A DNA stretch of 64,000 nt from Oscillospiraceae bacterium MB24-C1 (GTDB lineage: Bacteria > Bacillota > Clostridia > Oscillospirales > Ruminococcaceae), in assembly GCA_030913685.1 (NCBI GenBank), contig CP133187.1:558001-622000 (forward strand). Reading direction: 5' to 3'. Below the pieces are notes generated by a model. The model had not been told where the DNA came from. It saw only the letters and a list, made by a program, of their open reading frames with translations, and did not search any database. The position numbers and the translations under genes are program-made. Of the stretch, positions 51,311 through 60,013 are shown in pieces; position 1 is the stretch's first letter, and each line of letters opens with the position of its first letter.

Positions 51311-52621
51311 TTATTTTTTTAAGTACTTGTTTATTTTGGTTTCCGCATCAGCTACCGTAGTAGCAATATCGGCGCCGTTGACCCAAATGGCATCCATAAC
51401 AGCGACAAGCTCGTTGCTGGATTGTGCGTAGCCGGGATTCATCGGACGGCCATGACCAGAACTTTCAAGCTGATCCAGTGCAACCTTAAATTGTGGGGTA
51501 GTCTTGTAAAGATTCTGTATACGCTCAGTGGCGGTCGCACTCTTACGACTGGTGACATATCCGGTATATTCGCTCGCATAAGACGATTGCTCTGTGGCGG
51601 TCATCCATTTAATAAACTCCCATGCTGCCTCTTTTTCCTTATCCGAAATTTTAGTGGTCATAATCAGATTGCAACCGCCGGTTGGCACGCCGTAATCGGT
51701 GTTCTTTGGAATATAGCAAGTATTAACCTCAAAGTTATTTTCCTTAGCTACAGCGATCGCTTTACTCAGGTTTGCCGTGGATGTCATCCACATAGCGCAA
51801 TTCTGATTCATATAGTCCGCATCCACCTTACTGGAATCAGTGCCTGCAACACAGCGAATATAGCCCTTGTCTTTAAGATCCTTGAAAAACTGCAGAGCAA
51901 ATTTCGCTTCATTTGTATTGATATTGGTGGTCATCTCATCGTCGCTCAGAATTGAAGAACCGTTTTCAAGCATAAATGCTTCAAAGGTCCAGATGTAAGA
52001 ATACATGGAAAGTCCATAAGCGCCTGTTTTTTCTTTGATGGTTTTGCAGTACTCAGCCAGCTCATCCCAGGTTTTGGGTCCGTTTAAATCGAGACCGGCT
52101 TGTTTAAGCAGCGTTGTGTTCATGTAAAGAATAGGGGTGCTTCTAAGATATGGCAGGCCATACCAAGTATCACTTACCTTGCAGTTTTCCAATAGCCCTT
52201 CATAGAAGTCGTTCATATCGATTCCGTCGCGTTTAATATAAGGGCTAAGCGGTTCAAGTACGCCGTTTTCAGCAAAGGTCTTGATTGAAGCAATTTCCAT
52301 TACAGTAACAGCGGGAGTTGTGCCCGAGACATATGCAGCTTGAAGCTTCTGGTGCAGGTCATCATATGTACCTTGATACTCCGCAGTAACCTCTATCCCT
52401 TTTTCTTTGCCCACGGTTTCATTAAACTGCTTGACCAAGTTCTCATTGTTTTCCTGAATTTTATCACTCCAGGAATACCAAAAGATGATTTTGGTAGGCT
52501 CACTTTCCGCATCGGTGTTCGAGGAACCTGAAGCACTGCCCTGACTGGCACTGGAACTACCACAGGCCACCAAAGACAGCAGCATTGAAATCGCCATTAC
52601 AATAGATATTAGTTTTTTCAT
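51311..52621 (-). CDS. ABC transporter substrate-binding lipoprotein (UgpB-like)
   Basis: 436 residues. Lipoprotein signal ending LLSLVACGSSS, then the carbohydrate-type solute-binding fold (WYSWSDKI, PAVTVMEIASI, GLPYLRSTPILYMN). UgpB/glycerol-3-phosphate or sugar-binding type. Fourth gene of the operon; the ligand is not determined by sequence, but the NPP partner and PhoP box argue for a phosphorylated ligand. Confidence 0.88.
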   Translation of the reverse strand: MKKLISIVMAISMLLSLVACGSSSASQGSASGSSNTDAESEPTKIIFWYSWSDKIQENNENLVKQFNETVGKEKGIEVTAEYQGTYDDLHQKLQAAYVSGTTPAVTVMEIASIKTFAENGVLEPLSPYIKRDGIDMNDFYEGLLENCKVSDTWYGLPYLRSTPILYMNTTLLKQAGLDLNGPKTWDELAEYCKTIKEKTGAYGLSMYSYIWTFEAFMLENGSSILSDDEMTTNINTNEAKFALQFFKDLKDKGYIRCVAGTDSSKVDADYMNQNCAMWMTSTANLSKAIAVAKENNFEVNTCYIPKNTDYGVPTGGCNLIMTTKISDKEKEAAWEFIKWMTATEQSSYASEYTGYVTSRKSATATERIQNLYKTTPQFKVALDQLESSGHGRPMNPGYAQSSNELVAVMDAIWVNGADIATTVADAETKINKYLKK

Positions 52622-52719
52622 GTTTAACCTCCGATTAAATTTTGGGGAACCACTTAGATTTTATATCTTTACAAATGCCAACGGCATACTTCTTCAGATT
52701 GAGATATTCTTATATCCCA

Positions 52720-53544
52720 TTACTTTTCTCCCGTGTAAGTAAACGCTTTTATGATTTGCTTTTGTGCCAAGAAAAACGCAAGCATTACCGGTATGACTAA
52801 CAAGACGTTTCCGGCCATGAGGATATGATAGCTAATTCCACTTTCCGACTGTCGCAGCGCGGCAATTCCCACTGGCAAAGTGCGCACCACATTGTTAGTC
52901 GTTAACACCAGCGGCCAAAAATAGTCGTTCCAGGTGCTAATAAAGGTAATCAAGGCTAGCGTAACCACCGTTGGACGCACAATAGGCAGCATAATTTTTG
53001 CCATGATATCCCATTCACTAGCGTTGTCTAACCGTGCGGCCTCTAAAATTTCCTCCGGTACTTGCTTAAAGGACTGGCGCAGCATAAATATTGCAAACGC
53101 ACTGCTTGCCGAGGGAAGAATTAGGCTGGCGTAGCTGTTGATCATTCCGGCTTTACTGAACATCAAAAAAACCGGTAGAAATATCAACTGGGCAGGAATC
53201 ATCATAGTGGCAAGCGTAACCCCGAACAAAAAGCGATCGCCCTTAAATCGGAATCGTGCAAAGGCATAAGCCGCCGGTATGACTGTGATGCATTGGCAAA
53301 TCAGAATACCCACCGCCACGATAATGCTGTTTTTCAGCATATGGAAAAACGGGATTTTAGCAAATACGGTTAAAAAATTTTGCCATTGCGGGTTTTCTAC
53401 CCAGAAGACAGGCGGCATTTTGAGTGTTTGCCCTAAATTTTTGATTGAGGTGAGCATCATCCAATAAAACGGTGTAAAAAAGATTAAGATGATAAGAATA
53501 TTTACCACACTTTTTGTTGCTTTACTTAAAATCGATTCTTTCAT
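52720..53544 (-). CDS. ABC transporter permease (UgpE/MalG-like)
   Basis: 274 residues, six membrane helices. The EAA loop EILEAARLDNASEWDIMAKIMLP is conserved. Partner of the preceding permease. Importer inner-membrane subunit. Start 12 nt after the upstream permease. Confidence 0.9.
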   Translation of the reverse strand: MKESILSKATKSVVNILIILIFFTPFYWMMLTSIKNLGQTLKMPPVFWVENPQWQNFLTVFAKIPFFHMLKNSIIVAVGILICQCITVIPAAYAFARFRFKGDRFLFGVTLATMMIPAQLIFLPVFLMFSKAGMINSYASLILPSASSAFAIFMLRQSFKQVPEEILEAARLDNASEWDIMAKIMLPIVRPTVVTLALITFISTWNDYFWPLVLTTNNVVRTLPVGIAALRQSESGISYHILMAGNVLLVIPVMLAFFLAQKQIIKAFTYTGEK

Positions 53545-53556
53545 AGACTATTACCC

Positions 53557-54513
53557 TCACCTGTAATAAACGCGGCTGTTTAGCACTTTGAAATATAAGT
53601 AAGTGCATACGCCGATAATTGCCATTAAAACTACGCCGATTGCAGAAGCGTTACCAATCTTGTAAAAATTAAATCCATATTGATAAATATTGTATACGAG
53701 CGTATTTGTTGAATTCATCGGTCCACCCTGCGTCATAATGTTCACCGTTTCAAACACTTTGAAGGCAGAAATCATATTCATTAGTGTCAAGAAAAAGAGA
53801 GTGGGCGATATCATCGGTAGCGTAATTTTGAAAAATACGGTGTGTTTTTTTGCTCTGTCAAGGCTTGCGGCTTCATAAAGATAGGCCGGTATCGTCTGCA
53901 TAGCGGAGATAAGAATAATTGTGTTGTACCCGATTCCTTTCCAAACCGATACCAAAATTAAGGAAAATAGTGCTACCTTGGGACTGTCCAGCCAGCCAAC
54001 TGGAGAGATGCCCGCCATTTTAAGAATATAGTTGAGAAGCCCATAGTCGGAGTCCATCAGCCACATCCATATGAATGCCACCGAGACTAGGGAAACAATA
54101 TGAGGCGTAAAAATGACGCTTTGCATAATGCTGCTAATTTTGGTTTTATTCTTTAGATAAACGGCCAGCGGCAGAGCAAAGCCAACCGAAAATACCACCA
54201 TAAAAAACGTGTACTGAAATGAATTGCTAACAACCTGCCAGAATTCCATATCACCTATAAGTCCAATAAAATTGTCGAGCCCTACAAACGTCTTTGGGCC
54301 GATCATGTTCCACTCAAAAAAGCTGAGATAAACCATGTAACCAATGGGGTAAAGTATAAAAACTGAAAAAACAATCATGGACGGTGCAACCATAATGTAA
54401 GGAAGCGTAGCGGAAGCAAACTGCTTTAGTTCCCTGTTAAGGCTTCGATGCTGTCCAAGGTTCACTGAAGAAAAACGTGCATTAGCGGTTATCGCTGTAT
54501 CCATATTTTGCAT
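53557..54513 (-). CDS. ABC transporter permease (UgpA/MalF-like)
   Basis: 318 residues, six membrane helices after a ~35-residue N-terminal tail. EAA loop LYEAASLDRAKKHTVFFKITLP. AAAGGTGG precedes ATG 54513. Subunit of the same importer. Confidence 0.9.
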   Translation of the reverse strand: MQNMDTAITANARFSSVNLGQHRSLNRELKQFASATLPYIMVAPSMIVFSVFILYPIGYMVYLSFFEWNMIGPKTFVGLDNFIGLIGDMEFWQVVSNSFQYTFFMVVFSVGFALPLAVYLKNKTKISSIMQSVIFTPHIVSLVSVAFIWMWLMDSDYGLLNYILKMAGISPVGWLDSPKVALFSLILVSVWKGIGYNTIILISAMQTIPAYLYEAASLDRAKKHTVFFKITLPMISPTLFFLTLMNMISAFKVFETVNIMTQGGPMNSTNTLVYNIYQYGFNFYKIGNASAIGVVLMAIIGVCTYLYFKVLNSRVYYR

Positions 54514-54533
54514 TCTTATATACCACCTTTCGC

Positions 54534-55571
54534 TTAAACATCAATTCGTTGTTCATCGGCATCGAAAAAGAACAGACTATCTTTTTGGACATAAACCGTA
54601 CATGCACCGTAATCTATCGGGCGGGTATCAAAGCTTTTGACATTAACAACACCACAGGGGGTTTCTACCTTATAGAGAATCTGGTCACCGAGCATTTCTC
54701 TAGTGAGGATATCACCTTTAAATGCTATCTCGTTTTCGGCCGGTGAGTTTTTAACGCCGAGTGATGCTTTTTCAGGACGAAAACCAACATGCTGTGCACC
54801 TGCTGGGAGAGCATGTCCCATTGAGGCATAAACCTTTGCTTCCAGTATATTCATAGGCGGAGATCCGATAAAACGCGCCGTAAAAACATTGTTGGGCTTT
54901 TCATATATCGCCGACGGACTTCCCTTTTGCTTAATTTCCCCCTTATCTAAAAGAATAATTTCTGTCCCCATGGACATGGCTTCCACCTGATCGTGAGTCA
55001 CGTAAACAAAGGTGGTATTTAGCTTTCGGTAAAGCTCAATGAGGTCGGTGCGAATCTGATTGCGCAGCTTGGCGTCCAAATTCGACAGGGGTTCATCCAT
55101 TAGAAACACCGACGGTTTTTTAACAATTGCCCTTGCTAGTGCCACCCTTTGACGTTGGCCACCTGAAAGATGCTGAGGTTTGCGTACAAGGTATTCTTCA
55201 AGCCCCACCATCTTGGCAATCTCATTGACACGGGTCTCGCGTTCTGCTTTAGGAATTTTGATATTCTTGAGACCAAATTCAATATTTTCCTTTACGTTCA
55301 TAGTAGGATATAGCGCATAATTTTGAAACACCATGGCGATACGTCGTTCTCCCGGTTGCATATTTTTTACGTTTACGCCATCTATGTAGGTATCGCCCTC
55401 TGTTTCCTTTTCGAGCCCAGCGATCATCCGCAAAACAGTGGATTTCCCGCAACCCGAAGGTCCCAAAAGAACAGTAAAACTACCATCTTTGATATTGAGA
55501 TCCAATTTTTCGATGACGGGAGAGTTAGCCCCATAGGCTTTTGTGATATTCCTCAACTCAATTTTGTTCAT
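54534..55571 (-). CDS. ABC transporter ATP-binding protein (UgpC/MsmK-like)
   Basis: 345 residues from ATG 55571 (GGAG 7 nt upstream). Walker A GPSGCGKST near 36, Q-loop, signature LSGGQRQRVALARA near 134, Walker B VFLMDEPLSNLD, and a C-terminal TOBE domain. First gene of the operon; it may also serve other sugar importers. The predicted PhoP-controlled promoter sits 35-90 nt upstream. Confidence 0.93.
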   Translation of the reverse strand: MNKIELRNITKAYGANSPVIEKLDLNIKDGSFTVLLGPSGCGKSTVLRMIAGLEKETEGDTYIDGVNVKNMQPGERRIAMVFQNYALYPTMNVKENIEFGLKNIKIPKAERETRVNEIAKMVGLEEYLVRKPQHLSGGQRQRVALARAIVKKPSVFLMDEPLSNLDAKLRNQIRTDLIELYRKLNTTFVYVTHDQVEAMSMGTEIILLDKGEIKQKGSPSAIYEKPNNVFTARFIGSPPMNILEAKVYASMGHALPAGAQHVGFRPEKASLGVKNSPAENEIAFKGDILTREMLGDQILYKVETPCGVVNVKSFDTRPIDYGACTVYVQKDSLFFFDADEQRIDV

Positions 55572-55604
55572 GAAGATCTCCATCCATTTATTTTTACTAA
55601 TTGG

Positions 55605-55658
55605 ATTATATTGTCTTTGTATGAAATCATCACGAATTTCAAGTTAAACTCGCGTTAA
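55605..55658 (-). promoter_or_regulatory. Promoter with four-hexamer PhoP box
   Basis: Minus strand hexamers TTAACG, TTAACT, TTCGTG and TTCATA start every 11 bp (55658, 55647, 55636, 55625), the spacing of the Bacillus PhoP box TT(A/C/T)A(C/T)A. -10 TATAAT is at 55605-55610, 9 bp after the last hexamer. No -35 is recognisable, as expected for an activated promoter. Confidence 0.55.
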
Positions 55659-55762
55659 GCTGCATTTGTCTATCAATATTCCTTGTTCCCTCATTTTCGT
55701 CTAGTGTTTATGATATACTTAAATTCCAGATGCCTATTATTTATATTTGACGAGGTGGTTTT

Positions 55763-55951
55763 ATGACAGCGATAGAAGTACGATTGGAACAGCGTGATGA
55801 GATAACTTTATATGGAAATATGGGGACAAACAAACGACAAGACCACCGCAAAAGACATTTCGCATTTGTCGTCAGAATTCCACAAAATGACTGGAACCAA
55901 GGACGGTACTGTATTACCTTTTTTGTGCTTTCTAAAAATTACGATGCCAAC
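55763..55951 (+). pseudogene. GyrI/AraC-effector-like gene, N-terminal half
   Basis: GAGGTGG precedes ATG 55763. The protein reads MTAIEVRLEQRDEITLYG, then needs a frame change to continue MEIWGQTNDKTTAKD..SEFHKMTGTKDGTVLPF, then returns to the first frame for FVLSKNYDAN. Two indels thus break it. It stops matching the family at 55951, where the 3' half is found inverted on the other strand. Confidence 0.65.
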
Positions 55952-55971
55952 TTGTATGCTTCGCGTTATGC

Positions 55972-56247
55972 TCATTTGGTTCGTGTGCAAATTGCAAATA
56001 CAATATCAACCGTAGGCTTTTTCCCTACCGCCTTTTCGGTATGATATTCGTACTCAAGGTTTTGTGCATAGTAATCACTTTGTGGAAGCCATTTCATGTA
56101 AAAGAAGCGTTTCGCTTCTCCAATAGCTAAACCCCATAGCGCACCAAATTTGGGTTTAACCGAAGCAATCGCATATTCGCCACAAGGCAAAATCAATTTA
56201 CTCAATTTGTCATCTGCAATTAGGCTTCCAATAAATAATCCGGAGTT
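55972..56247 (-). pseudogene. GyrI/AraC-effector-like gene, inverted C-terminal half
   Basis: Minus strand, reading from NSGLFIGSLIADDKL to GEYAIASVKPKFGALWG, EYEYHTEKAVGKKPTVD and a stop at 55972. This is the C-terminal part of a GyrI-like small-molecule-binding domain. Inverting 55952-56244 would join it in frame to the half on the plus strand at the shared AAC. Confidence 0.65.
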
Positions 56248-56252
56248 CCCAG

Positions 56253-56429
56253 TTATAATTTTATAGCGGGCCTGCAAAGCCACTCTAACGCGCACTCAAA
56301 GCACATTTCTTGAGGTATACCGTTTTCCGTTTCAAGCAGCGTATCGCATTCCGGCTTATTTTGGCAAAACGGTATTTTTTCTGCTATAGATTCCGCGACT
56401 AAAATTTCTTTTAGTGCTTCATCGCTCAT
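56253..56429 (-). CDS. Small ORF, phage-like hypothetical (58 aa)
   Basis: ATG 56429 to TAA 56253. The peptide has CQNKPEC and CFECALEWLC, two Cys pairs. It lacks its own ribosome site but lies just after the 15-residue ORF below, suggesting translational coupling. Possibly a degraded prophage gene. Confidence 0.3.
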   Translation of the reverse strand: MSDEALKEILVAESIAEKIPFCQNKPECDTLLETENGIPQEMCFECALEWLCRPAIKL

Positions 56430-56432
56430 ATT

Positions 56433-56480
56433 TCAGATTTGGTCGGCGTAGCTCATGCCGCCGCAACTGTGTGATATCAT
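56433..56480 (-). CDS. Mini-ORF with strong ribosome site (15 aa)
   Basis: ATG 56480 preceded by GGAGGCGC; encodes MISHSCGGMSYADQI. Stop is 3 nt from the next ATG. Could be the remaining end of a larger gene or a coupled leader. Confidence 0.25.
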   Translation of the reverse strand: MISHSCGGMSYADQI

Positions 56481-56608
56481 TTCTGCGCCTCCATTCTGTT
56501 ATTTGTCGTCACATTAGCAATTGCCGAACTTTTAAACAGGGGTAGAATTCTCCAGCGACATTTGAGATAATAAAATAAAATGTTTATTTTAGACGAAGGA
56601 GAATTTTA

Positions 56609-56890
56609 GTGAAGAATATTAATTGGAAAATATTAAATTTAGCATTTTGGATAGAGATTGTTTTATCTTATCTTTTACCATTTAAGATAATTGACAATTT
56701 TCAATATAAGGTTGGTTTTCCCATACCGTTTATTACTATTTATGATACGGCAATTAGAGTAACCCCCTTGATGTCCATGCAACTAAATCCTCTATCTCTG
56801 TTGCTTAATACAATGATTATTTATTTTATTATTTCGTTACCAATAAAAGCGTACTGCAGATTTAAATCCCAATCTAATCGCATAAAATGA
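56609..56890 (+). CDS. Small membrane protein
   Basis: 93 residues. Start GTG 56609 with GAAGGAG 9 nt upstream. Two or three hydrophobic helices (about 8-28, 40-55 and 62-82). Basic C-terminal tail. No family recognised. Located among decayed mobile-element genes. Confidence 0.5.
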   Translation: MKNINWKILNLAFWIEIVLSYLLPFKIIDNFQYKVGFPIPFITIYDTAIRVTPLMSMQLNPLSLLLNTMIIYFIISLPIKAYCRFKSQSNRIK

Positions 56891-57129
56891 ACATAACGCA
56901 ATGCAGGTAAATTATAATTTAACGGATTTCGCCTTCTCAATCCTCGCTTTAAGCGCCTGCAACAGCGCTTCCTGCGAGGGGGTTCGTCCAGCGGCAGCAA
57001 CACGCGCAAATGCGGCACCGCCGAGGAATACTTTCTAGTTGAATAGACGCAGTACCCACAGCCCAAACCGTCGATTGGCGCAGCACGTCGTTCGCACCGC
57101 CCGCCGGGATGTAGTCGAGGTCGAGAGCC

Positions 57130-57420
57130 AGCACGGCGCTCAATTTCCTTAGATAGCCACTTGGAAAGCTGCGCAATGCTATTCGGGTTATCTAAGCCCG
57201 ATATAGCTACAGCCTCCTCGCGAAGTGTCGTCGCGGTACTTTCCCCAATTAGGATCGCGCCATCCATCAGCTCAAGATCGACCGCAACACCACACGTGTT
57301 GATGATCTAGTCGGTTTCCCACTGCTTTTGCAGCGTGGGCTTTCATTTCGGTGACGGCGTCTTGCCGGTTGTATTCAACAAACAGCTGCCACTTCTCAGG
57401 GGCGTGGTGTAACAATGTTA
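57130..57420 (-). pseudogene. Phage-type DNA polymerase fragment
   Basis: Minus strand segments HHAPEKWQLFVEYNRQD, VTEMKAHA and, in another frame, MDGAILIGESTATTLREEA and SGLDNPNSIAQLSKWLSK match the 3'-5' exonuclease end and adjoining segment of prophage DNA polymerases (PolA-like). At least one frameshift; the palm domain is not visible. It stops abruptly at the integrase fragment. Confidence 0.5.
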
Positions 57421-57429
57421 TTGAATCCA

Positions 57430-57763
57430 ATTCAGAAGCGGGAATACGAACTGTAGCAACAGCCAAAAAAGTTTTTCCATACTTTAAATTTTGGATGAAT
57501 AAGAATGATTGTGAATATCTAATTTCAACGCCAGAGGGCGAAGTATTCACGTATAGTAATTATTATGATTCGTATTGGAAGCCGTTGATGGAAACTGTTA
57601 TATGAGGTATTGTCCACACGATACGCGGCACACATGTATATCATTATTAACCGCTGCTAAAGTAGACGAGCGTTTAATTAAAGAGATTGTCGGTCACAAG
57701 GGCAAGGTGTGACGGAGAAGGTTTACATGCACCTTGAGATACAAGAATTAATTAATAAAATAT
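57430..57763 (+). pseudogene. Tyrosine integrase, C-terminal fragment
   Basis: Plus strand, two frameshifts. Fragments AGIRTVATAKKVFPYFKFWM, then RYCPHDTRHTCISLLTAAK (catalytic Arg and His), KEIVGHKGK, and VTEKVYMHLEIQELI (catalytic Tyr). This is the catalytic half of a phage/ICE tyrosine recombinase. It lies about 65 bp from the rpsI terminator, consistent with past insertion at the rpsI 3' end. Confidence 0.6.
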
Positions 57764-57827
57764 GGTGTGGTCTATACGTACCCTTTTTGACCTACGCGTG
57801 TAATCCGAGGTGTTCTAAGACAAACAA

Positions 57828-57858
57828 AAACCGCATGGATAAAGCATCCATGCGGTTT
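57828..57858 (-). terminator. Terminator of rplM-rpsI
   Basis: AAACCGCATGGAT pairs with ATCCATGCGGTTT; T-rich sequence follows on the minus strand. Confidence 0.85.
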
Positions 57859-57872
57859 GTATAGATAATATA

Positions 57873-58271
57873 TTATCTTTTTGAAAACTGCGGGGCACGA
57901 CGTGCAGCCTTGAGGCCGTACTTCTTACGCTCTTTCATTCTCGGGTCACGGGTGAGAAGGCCAGCCTTCTTGAGGATGGGGCGCATCTCATCAGAAACCT
58001 GCAACAGTGCGCGGGAAAGACCATGGCGGATGGCACCAGCCTGGCCAGATACGCCGCCGCCTGCGACGGTGCAGATGATATCATATTTGCCAAGAGTATC
58101 GGTCAAAGCCATCGGCTGACGAACAATCAGCTTGAGGGTATCAAGGCCAAAATAATCGTCAATGTCTCTGCCGTTGATGGTGATGCTGCCGCTGCCGGGA
58201 TAAACTCTTACGCGGGCAACGGAACTCTTTCTGCGGCCTGTGCCGTAGAGATAAGGCTTGCTATCATACAT
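57873..58271 (-). CDS. rpsI: 30S ribosomal protein S9
   Basis: 132 residues. [17 protein letters not shown] at the N-terminus, [19 protein letters not shown] in the middle and the typical basic end QFSKR that contacts the P-site tRNA. Follows rplM by 18 nt. Confidence 0.98.
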   Translation of the reverse strand: MYDSKPYLYGTGRRKSSVARVRVYPGSGSITINGRDIDDYFGLDTLKLIVRQPMALTDTLGKYDIICTVAGGGVSGQAGAIRHGLSRALLQVSDEMRPILKKAGLLTRDPRMKERKKYGLKAARRAPQFSKR

Positions 58272-58289
58272 AACTTTCAGTCTCCTCTC

Positions 58290-58718
58290 TTATTCGTTCC
58301 AGGCCTTCGGCTGTTGGGCTTCCTGGTTGTGGTTAGCATCACGATAGATGCGCGCGCGGGTGAGCGCTTTTCTGCCGAGCGTATTGTCCGGCAGCATGCC
58401 CTTGACGGCCAACATCATGGCCTTTTCGGGATTGTTCTTCATCAGAGTGGCATAGTTGACCTCTTTAAGGCCGCCGACCCAACCACTGTGGTGACGATAA
58501 TATTTGTCCTGCAGCTTGTTGCCGGTCAGAACTGCCTTAGCAGCGTTAATGACAACAACATGGTCGCCACAATCAACGTTGGGCGTAAAAATCGGCTTAT
58601 GCTTGCCGCGCAGAATGCTGGCAACGGTAGTGGCAGTGCGGCCCAGGGGCTTGCCTGCAGCGTCGATAACATACCACTCGCGCTTGATGCCATCTGCCTT
58701 CGGAAGAAAGGTTGACAT
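58290..58718 (-). CDS. rplM: 50S ribosomal protein L13
   Basis: 142 residues, full length. WYVIDAAGKPLGRTAT at the N-terminus and VKGMLPDNTLGRKAL are diagnostic. First gene of the two-gene operon. Confidence 0.98.
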   Translation of the reverse strand: MSTFLPKADGIKREWYVIDAAGKPLGRTATTVASILRGKHKPIFTPNVDCGDHVVVINAAKAVLTGNKLQDKYYRHHSGWVGGLKEVNYATLMKNNPEKAMMLAVKGMLPDNTLGRKALTRARIYRDANHNQEAQQPKAWNE

Positions 58719-59063
58719 AAGGTGTTTACCTCCTCAAAATTTTGCTTATCTTTGCAATGCTTTACTAGTATAACCATGTCCGCAAAAGCTGTCAAGGCAT
58801 TATTTTAATTTATCAGCCCACTCTTGCACATTATCTCTCGTTTTCTCTCTGTTTCTCTTCGATTTGCGCGCGCCATTCTATTTTTAGAAAAAATTAAAAA
58901 AAGCTGTATTAAAGCGGGTTTGATTGGCTTTTCTCTCTAAACAAGCCTCGCAACACGCCGATAATGCAGCTAAATTAATTCCTTTTAACTCACTTTTAAA
59001 ACGGGTAGGCCATTCATGCAAAAACTATAGTACAATTACAGCCACAAAACAGTCTTCTGATCA
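58719..59063. other. 345-bp intergenic region
   Basis: Between rplM and the phosphopantetheinyl transferase gene (both minus strand). It contains the rplM promoter; the rest is AT-rich with no ORF. Confidence 0.6.
58767..58795 (-). promoter_or_regulatory. Promoter of rplM-rpsI
   Basis: Minus strand -35 TTGACA (58790-58795), -10 TATACT (58767-58772), 17-bp spacer, 49 nt before ATG. Confidence 0.8.
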
Positions 59064-59645
59064 TTATTTACTTTGGCACACAGCTAGAATGTAGTCTGGG
59101 ATACGCTCATACAGGCGATATTCAAATCCCTCCGGCCCGTCTACGGTTCCATCGGCACGCAGCGTAAAGGACGCGTTGAACATATCGGCAGCACTTTTGC
59201 CTGTGGCCTTTAGCCAGCTTTCTTTCAAAGCCCACAAGCGGATGACGTCACGGTAATAATCGTGGCTATTATTTAAATACTGCAATTCTTCCTCTGTGCA
59301 AAAGCGCGAAACTGCACGCTGAGAAACCGCCACAATTTTTTGAATATCTACACCAATAACCTTTTTATCAATAACGCATGCAGCATACTCCCCACTGTGC
59401 GACAGACTAAAGTACAGATCGTTACCAGCCAGATAGGGCTTTCCTTTTTCGGTATAGCAAATATCCACATCCAATACGCCGCATTGTTGCAGCCCATATT
59501 TGAGCAGAAGACCCGCCGACAGCGACGCCGCCCGAGTTTTCTCATCTCGAATGCCTTGCGCTTTTTTTCGCCGCTCGGGTAGGCTCAGAGCCATGACGCG
59601 TACAAGCAAGTCGGGGTCGTATTTAATATGGCAGCATAAAAGCAT
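59064..59645 (-). CDS. 4'-phosphopantetheinyl transferase (Sfp-like)
   Basis: 193 residues. The Sfp-family motifs GVDIQKI (Mg-binding Asp) and LWALKESWLKATG (WxxKESxxK) are present. It loads phosphopantetheine onto carrier proteins. AAAAAGGAG precedes ATG 59645. No carrier protein gene is nearby. Confidence 0.9.
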   Translation of the reverse strand: MLLCCHIKYDPDLLVRVMALSLPERRKKAQGIRDEKTRAASLSAGLLLKYGLQQCGVLDVDICYTEKGKPYLAGNDLYFSLSHSGEYAACVIDKKVIGVDIQKIVAVSQRAVSRFCTEEELQYLNNSHDYYRDVIRLWALKESWLKATGKSAADMFNASFTLRADGTVDGPEGFEYRLYERIPDYILAVCQSK

Positions 59646-59764
59646 CGTTTCTCTCTCCTTTTTATCCTAAATCGGCGGTGCGCATAGAATAGTATAGTAT
59701 CAGTATTAAATCATGTATGGGGGATTAACGGACGGCTCAGAATAATAACTACGGCGCCACAAAT

Positions 59765-59926
59765 ATGACAATGGCCGCCATCGTTATTGGTCTTTCCATC
59801 ACCGAAAACATGTCCGCCGACGACCAAAACATTGTAGCCAACCTTTTGTTCGCAGCCGCTCAGGCCATTTCCACCCGTGCATCGCTGATACATGAAGAGC
59901 AACCAGAGATTACCCCTATCAATTAA
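59765..59926 (+). CDS. Small hypothetical protein (53 aa)
   Basis: ATG 59765 to TAA. The reading TMAAIVIGLSITENMSADD, VANLLFAAAQAIS is helical and regular, and resembles small Firmicute proteins of about 60 residues. A separate 10-codon frame from ATG 59714 (MYGGLTDGSE) could be its 5' end shifted by an indel. No clear ribosome site before 59765. Function unknown. Confidence 0.4.
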   Translation: MTMAAIVIGLSITENMSADDQNIVANLLFAAAQAISTRASLIHEEQPEITPIN

Positions 59927-59980
59927 GCATATATAATTTTCATAAATTACAATTCCGAAGCATAAAAATTAATATTCCAG

Positions 59981-60009
59981 TTGACACCACAGGTAATAAA
60001 TGGTATGAT
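59981..60009 (+). promoter_or_regulatory. Promoter of CDF exporter
   Basis: -35 TTGACA (59981-59986), -10 TATGAT (60004-60009), 17-bp spacer. Confidence 0.75.
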
Positions 60010-60013
60010 AAGA

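Noticed and set aside
56821-57129. Continuous CDS 56821-57267 on minus
   Set aside because: The Arg-rich end reads out of frame through an apparent shift and crosses the small plus-strand membrane gene; only the polymerase-like part is credible.
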